A stretch of DNA of 41,657 bases, from contig CAMDXI010000012.1 in the NCBI GenBank assembly GCA_945878695.1, positions 1-41,657 of the forward strand, read 5' to 3'. This DNA is from Methylotenera oryzisoli (GTDB lineage Bacteria; Pseudomonadota; Gammaproteobacteria; Burkholderiales; Methylophilaceae). The number at the start of each line of letters is the position of its first letter. Position 1 is the stretch's first letter. The translations under genes and the position numbers were made by a program. The notes under the pieces were generated by a model that was not told the DNA's origin, made no database searches, and saw only the letters and a program-made list of their open reading frames with translations. Shown here one piece after another: positions 10,232-19,731 of the stretch.

Positions 10232-11104
10232 TTGGCTAAGATACTCATAGTCGGTTTCGGTGATTTAGGCTTGGCTATTGCCGAGCTTTTAGCTGTTAGG
10301 CATGCGGTCCTTGGTTTGAGGCGGCAGGCGCGAAATCTGCAGACATACGGCCAGCCATCACAAAGCCAGTCATCTAATCTCAGCATATTGCAAGGTGATG
10401 TCACTGACCCAGCCAGCCTGCAAGTTTTACATCAGCTAAAACCCGAATTGATTCTTTATTGCGTGGCCGCGGATGCGCAAACCGATGCGGCCTACCAGGC
10501 GCAATATGTAAACGGGTTAGCCAACGTGTTGGCAACTCAGCAGGAAAACACCGCCTTGCGACATGTGTTTTTTGTTTCCAGCACGCGTGTCTATGGTCAA
10601 GATGCAGGCGAGTGCTTGGATGATACTTCAGCGCTTAGCCCGATGGATTTCGGCGGTCAGCGTCTGCTGGAAGCCGAACAACTATTAACAAATTTAGCTT
10701 GCCCAACCACGGCCTTGCGCTTGTCGGGCATCTACGGCCCGGGCCGTTTGCGCATGATTAATTTGGCGAAAAGCCAAACCTGGCCAACGATCAACAGTTG
10801 GAGCAACCGCATACACCGCGACGATGCCGCTGCCTTTATCGTTTTCCTGATGGAGCAAGTGCTCGCTGGCCAAGTCGTTCAGACCAGTTACATCGTCAGT
10901 GATGATGCGCCAGCAAGCTTGCATGAGGTGCTGGCTTGGTTAGCTGATCAGATGCAAATTGGCATACCGTCATATGCGCAACAGCAAGCCAGTAAGGGTA
11001 AGCGTTTGGCTAATGGTTTAATGCGGGCGACAGGCTATCAACTAAAATACCCAAATTTCAAGGTCGGCTACCAAGCTTTGCTGGCTAGCCTGACAACGCC
11101 CTAA
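10232..11104 (+). CDS. SDR-family NAD(P)-dependent epimerase/dehydratase (TTG start)
   Basis: Extended short-chain dehydrogenase-like protein of about 290 aa. The Rossmann glycine motif is at the very N-terminus (ILIVGFGDLG), followed by VSSTRVYGQ (Ser and Tyr region; the classic YxxxK is not obvious) and LRLSGIYGPGRL. It resembles the YeeZ-like group of unknown substrate. I chose TTG at 10232 because AGAGG lies five bases upstream and it puts Met directly before AKILIVGFG; the alternative TTG at 10208 adds eight residues and overlaps the NUDIX gene. Its stop overlaps the stop of the oxygenase on the other strand. Confidence 0.82.
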   Translation: MAKILIVGFGDLGLAIAELLAVRHAVLGLRRQARNLQTYGQPSQSQSSNLSILQGDVTDPASLQVLHQLKPELILYCVAADAQTDAAYQAQYVNGLANVLATQQENTALRHVFFVSSTRVYGQDAGECLDDTSALSPMDFGGQRLLEAEQLLTNLACPTTALRLSGIYGPGRLRMINLAKSQTWPTINSWSNRIHRDDAAAFIVFLMEQVLAGQVVQTSYIVSDDAPASLHEVLAWLADQMQIGIPSYAQQQASKGKRLANGLMRATGYQLKYPNFKVGYQALLASLTTP

Positions 11105-11754
11105 TGGGTTTGCCTGTTTAAAAACCAAGCGGTAAGGCTCATTCTGGCTCTATGGGTAGGTAGCACTTCGTGATAAAAGCTATCGGATAAAAACACGATT
11201 AAACGCCCAGCGACGGGGGCGATGTCTAGGTGGGCAATATTCAACTTGGTTTCCCCATCGTCATTAAGATGCAGCCTTAAGTAGCCGCCATCCTCGGCTA
11301 ACCAATCCTGGTTTAGATAGAGTATGCAGCTAATCTGCCGTTGGGCAAGATGGCTGTCATCGTGCAGTTGAAATCGATCTAGGTGTTTTGGGTAGGCACT
11401 GCCTATCGGGTAGAGTGCCAAATGGCATTCTAGGCTGTGCAAGCCTAAATACAATTGCTGATTAAGCTGGCAGCGCAAGTCTTCCATTTCCTTGAAATAG
11501 GTCAGTTGCGCTACGCTGGCATGGTTTTCATCCAACCAATGTATGCTATCGCCGCGCAATTTTAGGTTTACTGACGCCGCCAGTCGACCGGTTCTGGCGG
11601 CCTGCATTTGATCTTTTGCACTCAAGGCGCTGATTTCTGCGGCCAAGCATAAAATGGTGTCTGAACTAATAAAGTTATCCAGCACACAAAAACCGTTTTC
11701 TGCCATTTGACTTAAAGGGTGGGAAGGGTAAGGCGTAGGGGTGGCGGTTAACAT
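11101..11754 (-). CDS. 2OG-Fe(II) oxygenase, prolyl 4-hydroxylase-like
   Basis: A 217-residue double-stranded beta-helix oxygenase that would use Fe(II), O2 and 2-oxoglutarate. The iron ligands are readable: HLD (H124, D126) and H195 in SFYHEV; R204 in RMSLTAWF fits the 2-oxoglutarate-binding Arg. The order and the tail RMSLTAWFLN are those of the SM-20/prolyl hydroxylase type. The substrate is not evident; bacterial members act on proteins such as EF-Tu, or on unknown targets. Its 3' end overlaps the SDR stop tail to tail by four bases. Confidence 0.82.
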   Translation of the reverse strand: MLTATPTPYPSHPLSQMAENGFCVLDNFISSDTILCLAAEISALSAKDQMQAARTGRLAASVNLKLRGDSIHWLDENHASVAQLTYFKEMEDLRCQLNQQLYLGLHSLECHLALYPIGSAYPKHLDRFQLHDDSHLAQRQISCILYLNQDWLAEDGGYLRLHLNDDGETKLNIAHLDIAPVAGRLIVFLSDSFYHEVLPTHRARMSLTAWFLNRQTH

Positions 11755-11870
11755 GGTCTCATTATAGCGTTAGTCGTTTGCGCCCAAGGCCACAATCAGC
11801 TAAAATCGCGCTCTATTTGAAATTAAGCTTGTTTGTTGCAGGGCATGCTAAATTAAACAAAAAACATTAC

Positions 11871-11947
11871 AGGCGGTTAGCTCAGTTGGTTAGAGCGCTT
11901 GGTCGACATCCAAGAGGTCAGCAGTTCGAGTCTGCTACTGCCTACCA
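11871..11947 (+). tRNA. tRNA-Val (GAC anticodon, CCA encoded, C33)
   Basis: A full cloverleaf can be folded. The acceptor stem is AGGCGGT/ACTGCCT, the D stem GCTC/GAGC, the anticodon stem CTTGG/CCAAG and the T stem AGCAG/CTGCT, with discriminator A and an encoded CCA. The seven-base anticodon loop is TCGACAT, giving anticodon GAC (Val). Position 33, which is U in nearly all tRNAs, is C here. tRNA-Val directly before thrS fits related genomes (from memory). Confidence 0.93.
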
Positions 11948-11958
11948 GATATGCCAGC

Positions 11959-11982
11959 AAAAGCCGTTAATTAACGGCTTTT
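11959..11982 (+). terminator. Perfect hairpin with T-rich tail between tRNA-Val and thrS
   Basis: A 10-bp perfect stem (AAAAGCCGTT/AACGGCTTTT) around an AATT loop, followed by CTATTT. It begins 11 bases after the tRNA CCA and ends 20 bases before the thrS ATG. It looks like a terminator for the tRNA, or an attenuator for thrS, because no promoter fits between hairpin and start codon. Confidence 0.7.
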
Positions 11983-12002
11983 CTATTTGAGATGAGGGTG
12001 CT

Positions 12003-13910
12003 ATGCCTACAATTCGTTTGCCAGATGGCTCTGAACGTAGTTTTCCTGCCGCAGTAACGGTGGCGGATGTGGCCATGAATATTGGCGCAGGCTTAGCCAA
12101 AGCGGCGTTGGCCGGTAAGGTTGATGGGGTGTTGGTCGACACTTCCCATCTGATCACTCAGGATGCAGACCTGGCCATCATTACCGATAAAAGTGACGAG
12201 GGTTTAGACGTCATCCGTCATTCCACTGCACACCTTTTAGCGTATGCGGTTAAAGAGCTGTTCCCCGATGCACAAGTGACCATAGGCCCGGTTATTGAGC
12301 ATGGCTTTTTCTATGACTTTTCATACAAACGCCCCTTTACTCCCGAAGATTTAATTGCCATAGAAAAGAAAATGCTGGAGTTGGCGAAAAAAGACGAGCC
12401 TGTTGTTCGTCAAGTTTTGCCGCGTGATGAGGCGGTCGCTTATTTCAAATCCATCAACGAGCTGTACAAGGCGGAAATCATTGCCAGCATTCCGGCCGGC
12501 GAAGACGTGTCTTTGTATAGCGAAGGTGGATTTACCGATTTGTGTCGTGGCCCGCATGTGCCTAATACGGGTAAGTTGAAAGCCTTTAAGTTGATGAAGT
12601 TGGCCGGTGCGTATTGGCGCGGTGACAGCAACAATGAGATGCTGCAGCGTGTTTACGGAACAGCATGGCGCAATAAAGAAGAACTGGAAGCGCATTTGTT
12701 TCAGTTGGAAGAAGCGGAAAAGCGTGATCACAGGAAATTGGGCAAGCAGTTGGATTATTTCCATATGCAAGAAGACGCGCCTGGCATGGTGTTTTGGCAT
12801 CCACGTGGTTGGAGTATTTGGCAGGAAGTGGAACAGTACATGCGTAAAATGTTCCGCGAATACAATTACCAAGAAGTGCGTACGCCCACCATCATGGATA
12901 AAACCTTGTGGGAGAAATCCGGCCATTGGCAAAACTACCGCGAGGGCATGTTTGTAACGGCCTCAGAAAGCCGTGATTACGCCGTCAAGCCAATGAACTG
13001 CCCTGGCCACGTGCAAATTTTCAACAGCAGTTTGCACAGTTACCGTGATTTGCCCTTACGCTTGGCTGAGTTTGGTTCGTGCCATCGTAATGAGCCTTCC
13101 GGATCCTTACATGGCCTCATGCGTGTGCGCGGCTTTACCCAAGACGATGCGCATATATTCTGCGCTGAAAATCAAGTTGAAGCCGAAGTGGCCGATTTCA
13201 TTAAGATGCTCTACATGGCCTACGGTGACTTTGGCTTTAGCGATGTCTTGGTCAAACTTTCAACTCGTCCGGAAAAACGCATAGGCAGCGATGCTGATTG
13301 GGATAAGGCCGAAACCGCTTTGGCCAATGCACTTAAATTAAACAACTTGGATTTTGAATACCAAGCCGGTGAGGGCGCATTTTACGGTCCTAAAATTGAA
13401 TTTACCCTCAAGGATTCATTGGGCAGGTTGTGGCAGTGCGGTACCATACAGTTGGATTCCAACTTACCCGAGCGCCTAGGTGCCGAGTACGTCGCGGAGG
13501 ACAACAGTCGTCAACGTCCAGTCATGTTGCACCGAGCCATAGTCGGCTCCATGGAACGCTTTATAGGCATATTGATTGAGCACTATGCTGGCGCCATGCC
13601 GCTTTGGTTAGCGCCAGTGCAGGTGATGGTGTTGAATATTTCCGAAAACCAAGCCGATTACGTGCGCCAAGTGGTTGAAAAGTTGAAGAAAAATGGCTTG
13701 CGTTGCGAATTTGACTTGAGAAATGAGAAGATAACCTATAAAATACGCGAACATAGTATGCAAAAAATGCCTTACTTGTTAGTAGCAGGTGAGCGTGAGA
13801 TGCAAACAGGACATGTGGCCGTGCGTACCAGAAAAGGCGAAGACTTAGGTTCTATGCCGATTGAGGCGCTAATTGAGCGCTTAAAAGCAGAATTGGAAAC
13901 TAAGGTTTAG
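12003..13910 (+). CDS. thrS: Threonine--tRNA ligase
   Basis: Class II aminoacyl-tRNA synthetase of 635 aa, charging tRNA-Thr in the cytoplasm. Domains in order: N-terminal TGS domain (about 1-62), editing SAD domain, catalytic core, anticodon-binding domain (about 530-635). The zinc ligands of the active site are present: C333 in NCPGH, H384 in DDAHIF and H510 in LHRAIVGS, matching C334/H385/H511 of the E. coli enzyme. GAGG lies five bases before the ATG. It heads the block thrS-infC-rpmI-rplT. Confidence 0.98.
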   Translation: MPTIRLPDGSERSFPAAVTVADVAMNIGAGLAKAALAGKVDGVLVDTSHLITQDADLAIITDKSDEGLDVIRHSTAHLLAYAVKELFPDAQVTIGPVIEHGFFYDFSYKRPFTPEDLIAIEKKMLELAKKDEPVVRQVLPRDEAVAYFKSINELYKAEIIASIPAGEDVSLYSEGGFTDLCRGPHVPNTGKLKAFKLMKLAGAYWRGDSNNEMLQRVYGTAWRNKEELEAHLFQLEEAEKRDHRKLGKQLDYFHMQEDAPGMVFWHPRGWSIWQEVEQYMRKMFREYNYQEVRTPTIMDKTLWEKSGHWQNYREGMFVTASESRDYAVKPMNCPGHVQIFNSSLHSYRDLPLRLAEFGSCHRNEPSGSLHGLMRVRGFTQDDAHIFCAENQVEAEVADFIKMLYMAYGDFGFSDVLVKLSTRPEKRIGSDADWDKAETALANALKLNNLDFEYQAGEGAFYGPKIEFTLKDSLGRLWQCGTIQLDSNLPERLGAEYVAEDNSRQRPVMLHRAIVGSMERFIGILIEHYAGAMPLWLAPVQVMVLNISENQADYVRQVVEKLKKNGLRCEFDLRNEKITYKIREHSMQKMPYLLVAGEREMQTGHVAVRTRKGEDLGSMPIEALIERLKAELETKV

Positions 13911-13913
13911 CTT

Positions 13914-13939
13914 GTTAAGTATTAGCATTAATACTTAAC
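13914..13939 (+). other. Perfect hairpin between thrS and infC
   Basis: An 11-bp perfect inverted repeat (GTTAAGTATTA with its complement) around a GCAT loop starts four bases after the thrS stop. It is AT-rich and not followed by a T run, so it is not a standard terminator. It may be an mRNA processing or stability element, or a protein-binding dyad. Confidence 0.5.
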
Positions 13940-13979
13940 CATCTGAAAATGCGCGGCTTAACTATTTGGAGAATTTGAT

Positions 13980-14504
13980 ATAGCACAGGAAAAAGAAACG
14001 CGAATTAACGGCGATATAACAGGATCGCAAGTTCGCTTGGTGGGCATAGAAGGTGAGCCTTTAGGCATCATGTCTTTGACGGAAGCTTTTGCAAAAGCCG
14101 AAGAAGCGGATATTGATCTTGTGGAAATCGCGCCGAATGCTGAGCCGCCTGTGTGTAGGTTAATGGATTACGGTAAGTTTAAATACGCTGAAAGTAAAAA
14201 GCAGCACGAAGTTAAACTTAAGCAAAAGCAAGTAAGCATAAAAGAAGTGAAGTTTCGCCCAGGAACGGATGACGGTGATTACGCTATTAAAGTGCGCAAC
14301 ATCATTCGATTTATCCAAGACGGCGATAAAGCAAAAATTACATTGCGTTTTAGAGGTCGAGAAATTACCCATCAAGAGTTCGGTTTGGCTCTGTTAAGAC
14401 GGGTAGAGGCTGACACTAAAGACGTAGCAGTGGTGGAGCAATTTCCTAAAATGGAAGGCCGCCAAATGGTGATGGTATTAGGAGCTCCCAAAAAGAGTTC
14501 GTAG
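13980..14504 (+). CDS. infC: Translation initiation factor IF-3 (AUA start)
   Basis: IF-3 binds the 30S subunit and proofreads start codon choice. The full protein is 174 aa if it starts at ATA 13980: the following residues [12 protein letters not shown] match the normal IF-3 N-terminus, and GGAG lies eight bases upstream. An ATG- or GTG-only caller would start at GTG 14037 and lose 19 residues, including the conserved RING element. Non-AUG starts on infC are known and support autoregulation, since IF-3 discriminates against its own start codon (AUU in E. coli). Two IF-3 domains are joined by a Lys-rich linker near [12 protein letters not shown]. Confidence 0.94.
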   Translation: MAQEKETRINGDITGSQVRLVGIEGEPLGIMSLTEAFAKAEEADIDLVEIAPNAEPPVCRLMDYGKFKYAESKKQHEVKLKQKQVSIKEVKFRPGTDDGDYAIKVRNIIRFIQDGDKAKITLRFRGREITHQEFGLALLRRVEADTKDVAVVEQFPKMEGRQMVMVLGAPKKSS

Positions 14505-14578
14505 TTTTAGTAGGATCCCGAGTGATACGGCTTAACGGCATGCCTAAGCACTCATAACTTAAGTTCAAGGAGAACAAA
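14505..14578 (+). promoter_or_regulatory. infC-rpmI leader with secondary structure
   Basis: This 74-base spacer holds GCTTA and TAAGC arms at 14530-14534 and 14546-14550 around the self-complementary GGCATGCC, then AAGGAG about six bases before the rpmI ATG. In enterobacteria the L20 protein represses rpmI-rplT from a leader structure at this place; the fold here may play the same part, but I cannot match it to the known pseudoknot by eye. Confidence 0.35.
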
Positions 14579-14776
14579 ATGCCAAAAATGAAAACCAAGA
14601 GTGGCGCTAAAAAGCGCTTCAAATTCTTGGGTAATGGTAAAGTGAAACGTACCCACTCTCACTTACGCCATATCCTAACCAAAAAGACCACCAAGCAAAA
14701 GCGTAATCTACGCGGCACGGCGATCATCTCAGCAACAGACGTCAAACGCGTTCGCGCAATGATGCCTACACGATAA
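14579..14776 (+). CDS. rpmI: 50S ribosomal protein L35
   Basis: A 65-residue, very basic ribosomal protein beginning [15 protein letters not shown], the L35 signature; typical length. Strong AAGGAG ribosome binding site. Ten bases separate it from rplT, and the two are normally co-expressed and repressed together by L20. Confidence 0.98.
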   Translation: MPKMKTKSGAKKRFKFLGNGKVKRTHSHLRHILTKKTTKQKRNLRGTAIISATDVKRVRAMMPTR

Positions 14777-14786
14777 GGAGACCGAT

Positions 14787-15146
14787 ATGCCTAGAGTAAA
14801 ACGTGGTGTCATCGCTCGCGCAAGACACAAGAAAGTATTAAAAGCCGCTAAAGGTTATCGCGGTCGTCGTAAAAACGTTTACCGCGTTGCCAAGCAAGCG
14901 GTAATGAAAGCCGGTCAATACGCATACCGTGACCGTAGACAGAAAAAACGTCAATTCCGCACCTTGTGGATTGCCCGTATTAATGCCGGTGCACGTGAGT
15001 GTGGTTTAACTTACAGTCGCTTCATGAATGGCTTGAAAAAAGCCGCAGTGGAAGTGGATCGTAAAGTGTTGGCTGACTTAGCAGTATTCGACAAAACGGC
15101 ATTTGCTCAGTTTGTTGAAATGGCTAAAAAAGCCTTGGCTGTTTAG
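14787..15146 (+). CDS. rplT: 50S ribosomal protein L20
   Basis: L20 (119 aa), an early 23S rRNA assembly protein and, in enterobacteria, the translational repressor of its own operon. It begins [19 protein letters not shown] and contains the conserved [26 protein letters not shown] precedes the start. A strong terminator follows 29 bases after the stop. Confidence 0.99.
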   Translation: MPRVKRGVIARARHKKVLKAAKGYRGRRKNVYRVAKQAVMKAGQYAYRDRRQKKRQFRTLWIARINAGARECGLTYSRFMNGLKKAAVEVDRKVLADLAVFDKTAFAQFVEMAKKALAV

Positions 15147-15174
15147 TTAGCAAACTTATTTAAAAAATAAGTAG

Positions 15175-16256
<1,082 letters not shown>

Positions 16257-16301
16257 GGCTAGCTAGCGTTTACCCCCACTCAGTTAAGGTTAAAAAGCAT
16301 T

Positions 16302-18680
16302 ATGCAGTTTTCAGAAAATTGGTTACGCAGTCTGGTCGGTACGGATTTGGACAGTCAGGCACTCAGTCATGCTTTAACCATGGCCGGGCTAGAGGTGGAG
16401 GATATGCAGCCTGTCGCTGCGCCTTTCACTAAGGTCGTGGTGGCCAAGATAGTTAGTGTGGAAAAACACCCGGATGCCGACCGCTTGCAAGTTTGTTCGG
16501 TGGATGTAGGTTTGGCGCAACCCATACAAATAGTGTGCGGTGCAGCCAACGCACGAGCCGGCCTAGTTGCACCCTGTGCTTTGGTGGGTGCGCAATTGCC
16601 TGGCATTGACATCAAGCAAGCCAAAGTGCGTGGTGTTGAATCATTTGGCATGATGTGTTCATCCAAGGAGCTTGGTTTGACGGCTGAGGCCACTGGTTTA
16701 TTGGAGCTAGATAGCCTAGCGCCCGTAGGCCAGGATATACGTCAATATTTAGATCTAGACGATCACTTACTTACACTTAAGTTGACACCTAACCGCAGCG
16801 ATTGCTTGAGCTTGACTGGTATCGCGCGTGATGTTGCCGCCATTACTGGCGCCGCCACTTGCTTAGAAGAAATTAAATCGGTGCCCAACGACACGGCAGA
16901 TCGCTTAAATGCAGTGGTGGCAGAGCAGCAAGCTTGCCCACGCTATTGCGGTCGCCTAATAACGGGTGTGAATGCCAAGGTGAGCACGCCGGCATGGTTG
17001 GTAAAACGACTAGAGCGCAGTGGTTTGCGCAGTATTAATGTGCTGGTTGACGTGACTAACTATGTGTTGCTAGCGTTAGGGCAACCCATGCATGCATTTG
17101 ATTCTGCTAAGTTAAGTGGCGACATCACCGTGCGTTTTGCGCAAAAAAACGAAAGCTTACGTTTATTAAATGAGCAAGAAGTTAGCCTAAAAAGCGATGA
17201 CCTAGTGATAGCCGATGGCAGCGGTCCGATTGCCTTAGCCGGCATTATGGGCGGTCAATCAACCTCAGTCGACGAGGCCAGTACCGCTGTGTTTCTAGAG
17301 AGCGCCTATTTTACGCCAACGGTGATTGCCGGTAAGGCACGTAGGTTGGGTTTAAGTACCGATTCATCCTATCGCTTTGAGCGTGGCGTGGATTTCGCCA
17401 ACACGCGTCTGGCCTTGGAATACGCCACGCAATTGATTAAACAGTTGTGCGGCGGTAAAGCCGGCGAGGTGACCGAGTGTCTAGGTGTGCTGCCAAACAG
17501 GCTGCCGGTTAAACTGCGCTTAAGTCGTTTGGTTTCAGTGTTAGGCATTCCCTTTGCTGAGGAAAAAGTCGCCCAGTTGTTAACGCAATTAGGCTTTACT
17601 TACACCTTAGAGCAAAGCGTGTTCACTGTGGTGCCGCCTAGCTACCGTTTTGATATCAGTATAGAAGAAGATCTGATTGAAGAAGTTGCTCGCCTGCATG
17701 GCTACGATCACATTCCAACGCAAGCACCGGTTGCAACATTAAGCATGCTAGAAGCGCCAGAAGCGCGCGCCCATCAAGCCGTATTGCGCGATCGCATGGT
17801 TGCCGCCGGTTACCAAGAATTGGTGAATTACAGCTTCGTCGATGAAGCTTGGGAGAGCGACTTGCTGGCCAACCCTAAGCCAATAAAACTTAAAAACCCG
17901 ATTGCTAGCAACCTAAGCGTGATGCGCAGCAGTTTATGGGGCGGCTTATTGGATAGCTTGGTTTATAACCTAAATCGCAAACATGACCGAGCCATGTTGT
18001 TTGAATTAGGCGCAAGCTACCATTATGCGACTGCGCAGCAAACATCATTTACTGAAACAACGCGCATTGCGGGCTTAGCCTACGGCAGTGCAAAACCTGA
18101 GCAATGGGCTGCAGCAGCAGACGATGTGGATTTCTTTGAAATTAAAGCCCACGTTGATGCCTTGCTTAGCGATGCCTCGGCTTTATTGCCGCTTAGTTAT
18201 GAAAAAGCCGAGCACAGCGCCTTGCACCCAGGTCAAACTGCCCGCATCCTGCAGGATGGCAAACCGATAGGTTGGTTAGGTAAGCTGCATCCAAAATGGC
18301 AGCAGCATTACAATTTAACTAAAAGCACTTTTTTGTTTGAGTTAGACGTGGATGCCATATTGAATCGCCGCATTCCGGCCTATCAAGATGTCTCTAAATT
18401 GTTGCCGGTGCGACGCGATTTGGCAGTAGTGGTGGATGCAAGCATGCCTGTTAGCGTCATGATGGCTGCCATTAAAAAAGCGGCCATTCCCATGCTAATG
18501 GACGTGGCCTTATTCGATATTTACCAAGGCCAAGGTGTGGCTGAAAACAAAAAAAGCCTTGCGTTATCAGTACTTATGCACGATACTCAAAAAACATTAA
18601 CGGATAGCGATGCCGATACCGTCATGGCAAATCTGCTACAATTATTGCAAGATGAGTGCAATGCAACACTGAGAAATTAG
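16302..18680 (+). CDS. pheT: Phenylalanine--tRNA ligase beta subunit
   Basis: The beta chain of PheRS (792 aa), giving structure, tRNA binding and editing of Tyr-tRNA-Phe. Order of domains: tRNA-binding OB fold near residues 40-150 (KHPDADRLQVCSVD is typical), B3/B4 editing region, B5, the catalytic-like core, and the C-terminal FDX-ACB anticodon-binding domain from about 700. 45 bases separate pheS and pheT. Confidence 0.98.
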   Translation: MQFSENWLRSLVGTDLDSQALSHALTMAGLEVEDMQPVAAPFTKVVVAKIVSVEKHPDADRLQVCSVDVGLAQPIQIVCGAANARAGLVAPCALVGAQLPGIDIKQAKVRGVESFGMMCSSKELGLTAEATGLLELDSLAPVGQDIRQYLDLDDHLLTLKLTPNRSDCLSLTGIARDVAAITGAATCLEEIKSVPNDTADRLNAVVAEQQACPRYCGRLITGVNAKVSTPAWLVKRLERSGLRSINVLVDVTNYVLLALGQPMHAFDSAKLSGDITVRFAQKNESLRLLNEQEVSLKSDDLVIADGSGPIALAGIMGGQSTSVDEASTAVFLESAYFTPTVIAGKARRLGLSTDSSYRFERGVDFANTRLALEYATQLIKQLCGGKAGEVTECLGVLPNRLPVKLRLSRLVSVLGIPFAEEKVAQLLTQLGFTYTLEQSVFTVVPPSYRFDISIEEDLIEEVARLHGYDHIPTQAPVATLSMLEAPEARAHQAVLRDRMVAAGYQELVNYSFVDEAWESDLLANPKPIKLKNPIASNLSVMRSSLWGGLLDSLVYNLNRKHDRAMLFELGASYHYATAQQTSFTETTRIAGLAYGSAKPEQWAAAADDVDFFEIKAHVDALLSDASALLPLSYEKAEHSALHPGQTARILQDGKPIGWLGKLHPKWQQHYNLTKSTFLFELDVDAILNRRIPAYQDVSKLLPVRRDLAVVVDASMPVSVMMAAIKKAAIPMLMDVALFDIYQGQGVAENKKSLALSVLMHDTQKTLTDSDADTVMANLLQLLQDECNATLRN

Positions 18681-18690
18681 CACATTAATT

Positions 18691-18716
18691 AGCTCGCCAT
18701 GGTGGGCTGTTTTTTA
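18691..18716 (+). terminator. Terminator-like hairpin between pheT and ihfA
   Basis: Stem AGCTCGC/GTGGGCT (with G-T pairs) around a short CATG loop, followed by GTTTTTTA. The stem has two wobble pairs, so it may be leaky; in many relatives pheT and ihfA share transcripts. Confidence 0.5.
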
Positions 18717-18782
18717 TAGTTTAACTGCGATACAAATTAGAAATTAAGCCTAAAAAAGGCTTGCAATGAATGGGAGTAGGGT

Positions 18783-19076
18783 ATGACCTTAACAAAAGCT
18801 GAACTTGCGGATTTGCTTTACGAGCAAGTTGGTTTGAATAAGCGTGAAGCAAAAGACATGGTTGAGGCCTTTTTTGAAGAAGTGCGCATCGCTTTAGAAG
18901 CGGGCGACAGCGTTAAATTATCCGGTTTTGGTAATTTTGAACTGCGTAAAAAATCAGAGCGCCCCGGGCGCAATCCAAAAACAGGCGAAGAGATTCCTAT
19001 TTCTGCACGCCGCGTGGTGACCTTCCACGCCAGCCAAAAACTAAAAGCCAAGGTTGAGGCCAACTACCAGAATTAA
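18783..19076 (+). CDS. ihfA: Integration host factor alpha subunit
   Basis: A 97-residue DNA-bending protein of the HU/IHF family that pairs with IHF-beta. The alpha-type N-terminus [24 protein letters not shown] and the beta-arm region [20 protein letters not shown] with its Pro at the tip are clear. Position after pheT is the standard place for ihfA and separates it from the second HU-family gene at 36319. Confidence 0.96.
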   Translation: MTLTKAELADLLYEQVGLNKREAKDMVEAFFEEVRIALEAGDSVKLSGFGNFELRKKSERPGRNPKTGEEIPISARRVVTFHASQKLKAKVEANYQN

Positions 19077-19079
19077 AAA

Positions 19080-19119
19080 CCGGCCTCTAGATTGAGGCTG
19101 GATTAATGGATTATCCATT
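19080..19119. promoter_or_regulatory. Hairpin and 15-bp dyad between ihfA and the MerR gene
   Basis: Two inverted repeats lie side by side. CCGGCCTC/GAGGCTGG (19080-19101, loop TAGATT) could fold in RNA but lacks a T run. AATGGATTATCCATT (19105-19119) is a perfect 15-base dyad 25 bases before the MerR start and could be an operator for that regulator. Confidence 0.35.
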
Positions 19120-19144
19120 TACCTGTTAAGTGAGAAGATGCAGC

Positions 19145-19564
19145 ATGAGTGAGCCAGTGCCAAAATTGCAGTTGCCGCCTATCCCCGCCAAGCGCTACTT
19201 TACCATCGGTGAAGTCAGTGAGCTTTGTGGTGTTAAGCCGCACGTACTGCGTTATTGGGAGCAGGAGTTTACTCAACTTAAACCGGTCAAACGTCGCGGT
19301 AATCGCCGCTATTATCAGCACCATGAAGTATTGTTAATTCGCCGCATACGCGAGTTGTTGTACGAGCAAGGCTTCACCATTAGCGGTGCGCGAAATCGCT
19401 TAGAGGGTGCTGAAACAGACAACAGTAAATCTCAAGTAAATCAAGTTGGGGCTCAGTTAGAGTTGGTAGCCAGCGCCGATGACAGTATCGCAAGCTATAA
19501 TTTTGCGCATGCGAAGTCAGAGCTGCAAGCCATTATCCAGTTGTTGCGTACCCAATTAAATTAA
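19145..19564 (+). CDS. MerR-family transcriptional regulator
   Basis: A 139-residue MerR-type protein. The winged helix-turn-helix is N-terminal (YFTIGEVSELCGVKPHVLRYWE through GNRRYYQHHEVLLI, about residues 17-62). The C-terminal part is short and has no Cys metal-binding loop, so it is not a metal sensor of the classic MerR/CueR kind. Genes of this group sit after ihfA in many proteobacteria and their inducer is unknown. ATG 19145 gives the normal N-terminus; a GTG at 19130 would add five residues. Confidence 0.9.
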   Translation: MSEPVPKLQLPPIPAKRYFTIGEVSELCGVKPHVLRYWEQEFTQLKPVKRRGNRRYYQHHEVLLIRRIRELLYEQGFTISGARNRLEGAETDNSKSQVNQVGAQLELVASADDSIASYNFAHAKSELQAIIQLLRTQLN

Positions 19565-19606
19565 GCTTATTTCCCTTGCTGTTTTAATGCGCTTCGGCTT
19601 TTGCGT

Positions 19607-19619
19607 TATAATGGCGCCC
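19607..19619 (+). promoter_or_regulatory. tRNA-Pro promoter: -10 box with GC-rich discriminator
   Basis: A consensus TATAAT at 19607-19612 is followed at once by GGCGCCC, the GC-rich discriminator seen in promoters under stringent control. The tRNA begins 34 bases downstream of the -10 box. No good -35 box is visible; TTTAAT at 19583-19588 is the nearest candidate, with an 18-base spacer. Confidence 0.65.
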
Positions 19620-19645
19620 TGTTGTGGCTTGCCATAACATCGGTT

Positions 19646-19722
19646 CGGGGCATAGCGCAGCCTGGTAGCGTACTAGTCTGGGGGACTAGGGGTCGCAAGT
19701 TCGAATCTTGCTGTCCCGACCA
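19646..19722 (+). tRNA. tRNA-Pro (GGG anticodon, CCA encoded)
   Basis: Folds into a full cloverleaf: acceptor CGGGGCA/TGTCCCG with a C1-G72 pair typical of tRNA-Pro, anticodon stem CTAGT/ACTAG with loop CTGGGGG (anticodon GGG, U33 and G37 present), T arm CAAGT/ATTG region with TTCGAAT, encoded CCA. It reads CCC and CCU codons. Confidence 0.95.
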
Positions 19723-19731
19723 ATTTAAATC

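Noticed and set aside
11778-11990. 70-codon open frame across tRNA-Val
   Set aside because: It is the translation of the tRNA gene and its flanks; no ribosome binding site and no protein likeness.
12351-12932. 193-codon antisense frame inside thrS
   Set aside because: The longest antisense frame in the window, but thrS is well conserved on the other strand and this frame shows only shadow composition.
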